Positions 59,891-64,000 of a stretch of 64,000 bases of DNA are shown one piece after another. The stretch comes from Acidiphilium iwatense (GTDB taxonomy: Bacteria > Pseudomonadota > Alphaproteobacteria > Acetobacterales > Acetobacteraceae). The notes under the pieces are model-generated. The model made no database searches, was not told the DNA's origin, and saw only the letters and a list, made by a program, of their open reading frames with translations. The stretch is from assembly GCF_021556475.1 (NCBI RefSeq), contig NZ_JAKGBZ010000019.1:1-64000 (forward strand). The letters are read 5' to 3'. Within the stretch, counting starts at the first letter, position 1. Every line of letters begins with the position of its first letter. The position numbers and the translations under genes were made by a program.

Positions 59891-59969
59891 AGCGGGCTGA
59901 TGCCCGCTGCATCCTGCTGCGTCGGCCGTAGGGTCGCCTTTTCGGTTTTTGAGGGCCTAGGCCCTACGG
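59891..59969. promoter_or_regulatory. Competing hairpins between SPARDA and the strawberry-notch gene
   Basis: The gap 59740-60129 has no gene. AGCGGGC-TGAT-GCCCGCT (59891-59908) is one hairpin. CCGTAGGG (59926-59933) can pair with CCCTACGG (59962-59969). AGGGCCTAGGCCCT (59952-59965) is a self-complementary palindrome that shares bases with that pairing, so the last two are mutually exclusive. Confidence 0.45.
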
Positions 59970-60050
59970 TTCTCAAGGACCTGACCCTGCTTTCCGGCCG
60001 GGCGCTTTTCTCGTGCCAGCCATGATGGCGTCTTAAGAGGGAGAGGAGCG

Positions 60051-60110
60051 CCGGGACGGGCTGAGTCCGGGTGGTCGAGAGAGAGCGCCGACCGGGCCTT
60101 CCCGTTCCCG
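60051..60110 (+). promoter_or_regulatory. Structured 5' leader of the strawberry-notch gene
   Basis: ACGGG (60056-60060) pairs with CCCGT (60101-60105), extended by GGG/TCC; inside, GGTCG (60073-60077) pairs with CGACC (60089-60093). It shares the gagaggga lead-in and GAGAGAGAG loop with the leaders at 42836, 44204 and 45245. Unlike them, it ends about 20 nt before the start codon. Confidence 0.6.
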
Positions 60111-60129
60111 CTCTCCTGAAAGTCTCCCC

Positions 60130-63100
60130 ATGAACGTGATGTTCCCCGTGACCGCTCCGGTCGCGCCCGCCACCTCCGCGTCCGCCATCCTCGCGGCCGC
60201 CCATCATTTTCTCGGCCATCTCGAACGCGGCGAGCGCGTCGACGCCCCAATGCTGCGCGCTGCGATGGAGGCCGCGTTCGGCGCCTCCGACACCTCCGGC
60301 GCCTGGGACTGGAAAGCCGCCTACGATGCCTGCGAGGCCGCGACCGTCCTCTTCCTCCGCAAATACGGAAAGGCGCTTTTCCGCAAAGCCGCGTCGCCGA
60401 CTGTACGGCTTGCTGCCGTGTCGAAAATCACCGGCCTCCTGCCGACGCATACCCGTCGCTCCGAAGAGAGCCAGGCGATGCAGCAATTCTCGACGCCGGC
60501 GCCGCTCGGCTTCGCGGCGATGACGGCAGCGGCGATCACGCCGACCGACATCGCGCTGGAGCCCTCGGCCGGCACGGGCCTCCTCGCCATTCTCGCCGAG
60601 ATCAGTGGCGGCACGCTTCTCCTCAACGAGTTGGCCGAGACCCGCGCCGATCTGCTCGCCTCCCTCTTTCCAGCCGTCGCCGTCACGCGCTTCGACGCGG
60701 CCCAGATTGACGATCACCTCGCACCGAGCGCGGTCCCCAGCGTCGTGCTGATGAATCCGCCGTTCTCGGCACTGGCGAACGTCGCCGGCCGTGTCGCCGA
60801 CGCCGCCTATAGGCATGTCGCCTCAGCACTGGCGCGGCTCGCCGACGGCGGGCGCCTGGTCGCAATCACCGGCGCCAATTTCAGCCCGGACCTTCCTGCC
60901 TGGCGCGATGCCTTCGTCCGGCTTCAGGAGCGCGGCACGATCGTCTTCACCGCGGCGATCGATGGCTCGGTCTATGCCAGGCACGGTACGTCCATCGACA
61001 TCCGGCTCACCGTCATCGACAAGCGCCCCGCCACCGATCCGGCCCTGTTCCCGGCATCGGCCGGCGTTGCGCCCGACATCGCCACGCTGCTCGGCTGGAT
61101 CGAGACGCAGGTGCCGGCACGTCTCGTTGTCGCCCGACCGGCGGCCGTCGCCCTCACGGCGAGGCAGGTCCCTCGTACTGTGCGCGGATACCTCGCGCGC
61201 GCCACAGCCGCTCGGCCGGCACGACTCGCCTCGATCGAACCAGAGGGCATCGAGCTTGCCTATGAGACCGTGGACTGGACGCCGCCGGAAGGCGCTCGCC
61301 TGACCGACGCGATCTACGAGGAATACGCGCTCCAGTCGATTCGTATCCCCGGCGCGCAGCCGCACCCGACCAAGCTGGTGCAGTCGGCCGCGATGGCATC
61401 GGTCACGCCGCCCAGGCCGAGCTACCGGCCGATGCTGCCAGCCCGCATCGTCACCGATGGCCTGCTCTCCGACGCCCAGCTTGAGACTCTCATCTATGCC
61501 GGCGAGGCGCATGGCGACTATCTCGCCGGATCGTGGACGATGGACGAGACCTTCGATCTCGTCTCTACCGCACCTGAGGGCGCGGACGGCGCCGTGCGCT
61601 TCCGGCGTGGTTTCATGCTCGGCGACGGCACTGGCGCCGGCAAGGGTCGCCAGGCGGCCGGCATCATTCTCGATAACTGGCTGCGCGGACGCCGCAAGGC
61701 GGTCTGGATTTCGAAGTCCGACAAGCTGATCGAGGACGCGCAACGTGACTGGTCGGCCCTCGGCATGGAGCGTTTGCTGGTCACGCCGCTCTCCCGATTC
61801 GCCCAGGGGCGGCCAATCACCCTGGCGGAAGGCATCCTATTTTTAACCTACGCTACGCTGCGGTTCGACGACCGCGGCGAGAAGGTTTCGCGCGTCCGCC
61901 AAATCGTCGAATGGTTGGGCTCCGACTTCGACGGAGTGATCATTTTCGACGAGAGCCATGCCATGCAGAACGCCGGCAACGGCAAGGGAGACCGGGGTGA
62001 CGTTGCCCCCTCGCAGCAGGGACGGGCGGGCTTGCGCCTGCAGCACGCGCTGCCCGATGCCCGCATCGTCTACGTCTCGGCGACGGGCGCCACCACCGTC
62101 CATAATCTCGCCTATGCCCAGCGGCTCGGGCTCTGGGGCGGGGAGGGTTTCCCCTTCGCCAACCGCGCCGAATTCGTCACCGCCATCGAGGACGGCGGCG
62201 TTGCGGCGATGGAGGTGCTCGCCCGCGATCTGCGCGCGCTCGGTCTCTACACCGCGCGTTCGCTCTCCTATGACGGGGTGGAATATGAGCTGATCGAACA
62301 TCCGCTCACCGAAGAACAGCAGCGCATCTACGACGCTTATGCCGGGGCGTTCGCGATCATCCACAACCATCTCGACGCGGCAATGGAGGCGGCGAATATC
62401 ACCGGCTCGGACGGTACGCTGAACCGGCAGACCAAATCCGCCGCGCGTTCGGCCTTCGAATCCGCCAAGCAGCGGCTCTTCGGTCATCTGCTCACCAGCA
62501 TGAAGACGCCGACCCTGATCCGCTCGATCGATCAGGACCTGGCGGCGGGTCATGCCGCAGTGATCCAGATCGTCTCGACCGGCGAGGCGCTGATGGAACG
62601 CCGTCTGGCCGAGATCCCGACCGAGGAATGGAACGACGTTCGGGTGGACATCACTCCTCGGGAATATGTTCTGGACTATCTCGCCCATTCTTTCCCGGTG
62701 CAGCTCTACGAGCCCTACACCGATTGCGAGGGCAACCTGTCATCGCGGCCTGTCTATCGCGATGGTCAGCCGGTCGAAAGCCGCGAAGCCGTCGCCCGGC
62801 GCAACGAACTGATCGAACGGCTTGCGTCGCTTCCTCCCGTTCCGGGCGCGCTCGACCAGATCGTGCAGCGCTTCGGCACGGAGATGGTGGCCGAGGTGAC
62901 GGGCCGCTCGCGCCGCATCGTCCGCAACGGTAATCGTCTTGCCGTGGAGACCCGTGCGCCCTCGGCCAACCTTGCCGAGGCGGCCGCCTTCATGGACGAC
63001 GACAAGCGCGTGCTGGTGTTCTCCGACGCCGGCGGCACCGGCCGCAGCTACCATGCCGAACTTTCGGCGCGGAACCGGCGGTTGCGCGTCCATTATCTGC

Positions 63101-64000
63101 TCGAACCAGGCTGGAAAGCCGACGCCGCCATTCAAGGCCTCGGCCGCACTAACCGGACGAACCAGGCCCAGCCGCCCTTGTTCCGGCCGATCGCGACCGA
63201 TGTGAAGGCCGAGAAGCGCTTCCTTTCAACCATTGCCCGGCGCCTGGATACGCTGGGTGCGATCACGCGCGGGCAGCGGCAGACCGGCGGTCAGGGCCTG
63301 TTCCGGCCCGAGGACAATCTGGAATCCTCCTATGCGCGGGCCGCCCTGCGCCAGCTCTACGGCCTGCTCGTGCGCGGCAAGGTCGAAGGCTGCTCGCTCG
63401 ACCGCTTCGAATCCAGCACCGGCCTCAAGCTGACGGATTCGAACGGCATCAAGGACGAGCTGCCGCCGATCACCACCTTCCTCAACCGGCTGCTGGCGCT
63501 CACCATCGAGTTGCAGGGCATCCTGTTCACCGCCTTCGAGCAACTGCTCGATGCGAAGGTGCAGGGCGCGATCGCCAGCGGCGTCTATGATGCGGGGCTG
63601 GAAACGCTGATGGCGGAGAGTTTCGTCGTCACCGACCGCCGGACCATCTACACCCACCCGACCTCCGGCGCGGAAACCCGGCTGCTCACCATCACCGAGC
63701 GGCAGCGCAATCGCCCCGTCACGCTCGCCCAGGCATTCGATCATTCCAACTATCCGGGCGCGGTCCTGCTTGTGAACACGCAATCCAGGCGCGCCGCTGT
63801 GCAGACCCCTGCGCCGAGCATCATGCTCGACGATGGCGAGATCGAGCGCCGGGTCCGGCTGATCCGGCCGATGGAGCACCACCACGCATCGCTCAAGATG
63901 ATGGCGGACAGCCATTGGCAGGAGACCGATCGAGACACGTTCGCCTCGATTTGGAACCACGAGGTCGCGCGAGTGCCGACCTTCTCCGACAGCACGCTCC
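60130..64000 (+). CDS. Strawberry-notch-family helicase with N-terminal methylase domain (cut by window end)
   Basis: At least 1290 codons are present and no stop is reached. The N-terminal ~300 residues are methyltransferase-like (MQQFSTPAPLGFAAMTAAAI, LEPSAGTGLLAILAEI, VVLMNPPFSALANV). The strawberry-notch SF2 helicase follows: FMLGDGTGAGKGRQAAGIIL (~495), DGVIIFDESHAMQNA (~600), YVSATGATTVHNLAYAQRLGLWG, VFSDAGGTGRSYHA and IQGLGRTNRTNQAQPPLF. Family members occur on ICEs and phages and may act on DNA during transfer. From memory of related ICEs, the toprim gene would come next, as the gene at 137 does before DUF2493. Confidence 0.9.
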   Translation, partial: MNVMFPVTAPVAPATSASAILAAAHHFLGHLERGERVDAPMLRAAMEAAFGASDTSGAWDWKAAYDACEAATVLFLRKYGKALFRKAASPTVRLAAVSKITGLLPTHTRRSEESQAMQQFSTPAPLGFAAMTAAAITPTDIALEPSAGTGLLAILAEISGGTLLLNELAETRADLLASLFPAVAVTRFDAAQIDDHLAPSAVPSVVLMNPPFSALANVAGRVADAAYRHVASALARLADGGRLVAITGANFSPDLPAWRDAFVRLQERGTIVFTAAIDGSVYARHGTSIDIRLTVIDKRPATDPALFPASAGVAPDIATLLGWIETQVPARLVVARPAAVALTARQVPRTVRGYLARATAARPARLASIEPEGIELAYETVDWTPPEGARLTDAIYEEYALQSIRIPGAQPHPTKLVQSAAMASVTPPRPSYRPMLPARIVTDGLLSDAQLETLIYAGEAHGDYLAGSWTMDETFDLVSTAPEGADGAVRFRRGFMLGDGTGAGKGRQAAGIILDNWLRGRRKAVWISKSDKLIEDAQRDWSALGMERLLVTPLSRFAQGRPITLAEGILFLTYATLRFDDRGEKVSRVRQIVEWLGSDFDGVIIFDESHAMQNAGNGKGDRGDVAPSQQGRAGLRLQHALPDARIVYVSATGATTVHNLAYAQRLGLWGGEGFPFANRAEFVTAIEDGGVAAMEVLARDLRALGLYTARSLSYDGVEYELIEHPLTEEQQRIYDAYAGAFAIIHNHLDAAMEAANITGSDGTLNRQTKSAARSAFESAKQRLFGHLLTSMKTPTLIRSIDQDLAAGHAAVIQIVSTGEALMERRLAEIPTEEWNDVRVDITPREYVLDYLAHSFPVQLYEPYTDCEGNLSSRPVYRDGQPVESREAVARRNELIERLASLPPVPGALDQIVQRFGTEMVAEVTGRSRRIVRNGNRLAVETRAPSANLAEAAAFMDDDKRVLVFSDAGGTGRSYHAELSARNRRLRVHYLLEPGWKADAAIQGLGRTNRTNQAQPPLFRPIATDVKAEKRFLSTIARRLDTLGAITRGQRQTGGQGLFRPEDNLESSYARAALRQLYGLLVRGKVEGCSLDRFESSTGLKLTDSNGIKDELPPITTFLNRLLALTIELQGILFTAFEQLLDAKVQGAIASGVYDAGLETLMAESFVVTDRRTIYTHPTSGAETRLLTITERQRNRPVTLAQAFDHSNYPGAVLLVNTQSRRAAVQTPAPSIMLDDGEIERRVRLIRPMEHHHASLKMMADSHWQETDRDTFASIWNHEVARVPTFSDSTL

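Overview
The window is GC-rich alphaproteobacterial DNA (Hyphomicrobiales or Sphingomonadales by gene content; I cannot name a genus) and is almost entirely integrative and conjugative element (ICE) sequence. Evidence: a full Trb mating-pair operon, a DUF3363 relaxase, a VirD4/TraG coupling protein, repA/parA, an excision-control cassette, a tyrosine integrase beside a 3' fragment of tRNA-Gly(GCC), and the ICE maintenance genes DUF932, PP-loop, parB and strawberry notch.

Layout. 1-4.6 kb: a toprim gene cut at its 5' end beside palindromic recombination-like repeats, then DUF2493, small ICE proteins and DUF736. 4.6-6.8 kb: a regulatory cassette laid out like qseC-qseM-fseA-rdfS of ICEMlSymR7A, including a +1 slip site (CGG-TTT-C) that fuses DUF6499 to DUF2285. 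6.8-15.5 kb: repA (with DnaA boxes and iteron-like repeats in its 3' end), parA, an RHH protein, DUF2840, the TraF peptidase, a second DUF736, a lytic transglycosylase, an oriT-like region, relaxase, traG and copG. 15.5-21.2 kb: a defence-like cargo (HNH protein, HTH protein, AbiJ-like, TIR-like, AbiU2/HEPN-like) placed between copG and trbB, which are normally adjacent. 21.25-31 kb: trbBCDEJ-trbK-trbLFGI, DUF2274 and a LysR regulator. 31.9-33.6 kb: a Fic protein with a dyad operator, a terminator, the tRNA-Gly fragment and the integrase promoter.

33.6-42.7 kb: integrase, an IetAS-type pair (AAA+ ATPase plus subtilisin), two nested IS5/IS427-group elements with TGA target duplications, a SEC-C protein and a nucleotidyltransferase-like protein. 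42.8-47.5 kb: DUF932, a PP-loop ATPase and parB, each behind the same kind of structured leader that partly covers the ribosome-binding site. 47.9-56.9 kb: a type III-like restriction-modification operon (HTH, helicase-nuclease, methyltransferase) plus an unknown protein and a RelE-like/UvrD fusion. 57-59.7 kb (minus strand): a SPARDA-type pair, short Argonaute plus DUF4365(DREN)-APAZ. 60.1 kb to the end: a strawberry-notch helicase/methylase, cut by the window end.

How it works together: the QseC/QseM/FseA/RdfS-like switch would control excision by the integrase; relaxase, TraG and Trb carry out transfer; RepA/ParA and the in-gene origin could stabilise the excised circle. Three positions in the conserved backbone (copG/trbB, int/DUF932, parB/strawberry notch) are filled with defence-type genes. 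The attachment fragment lies between the trb end and the integrase, with ICE genes on both sides. That suggests a circular junction (attP), a tandem array, or two ICEs side by side. No AHL synthase or TraR is visible in the window.
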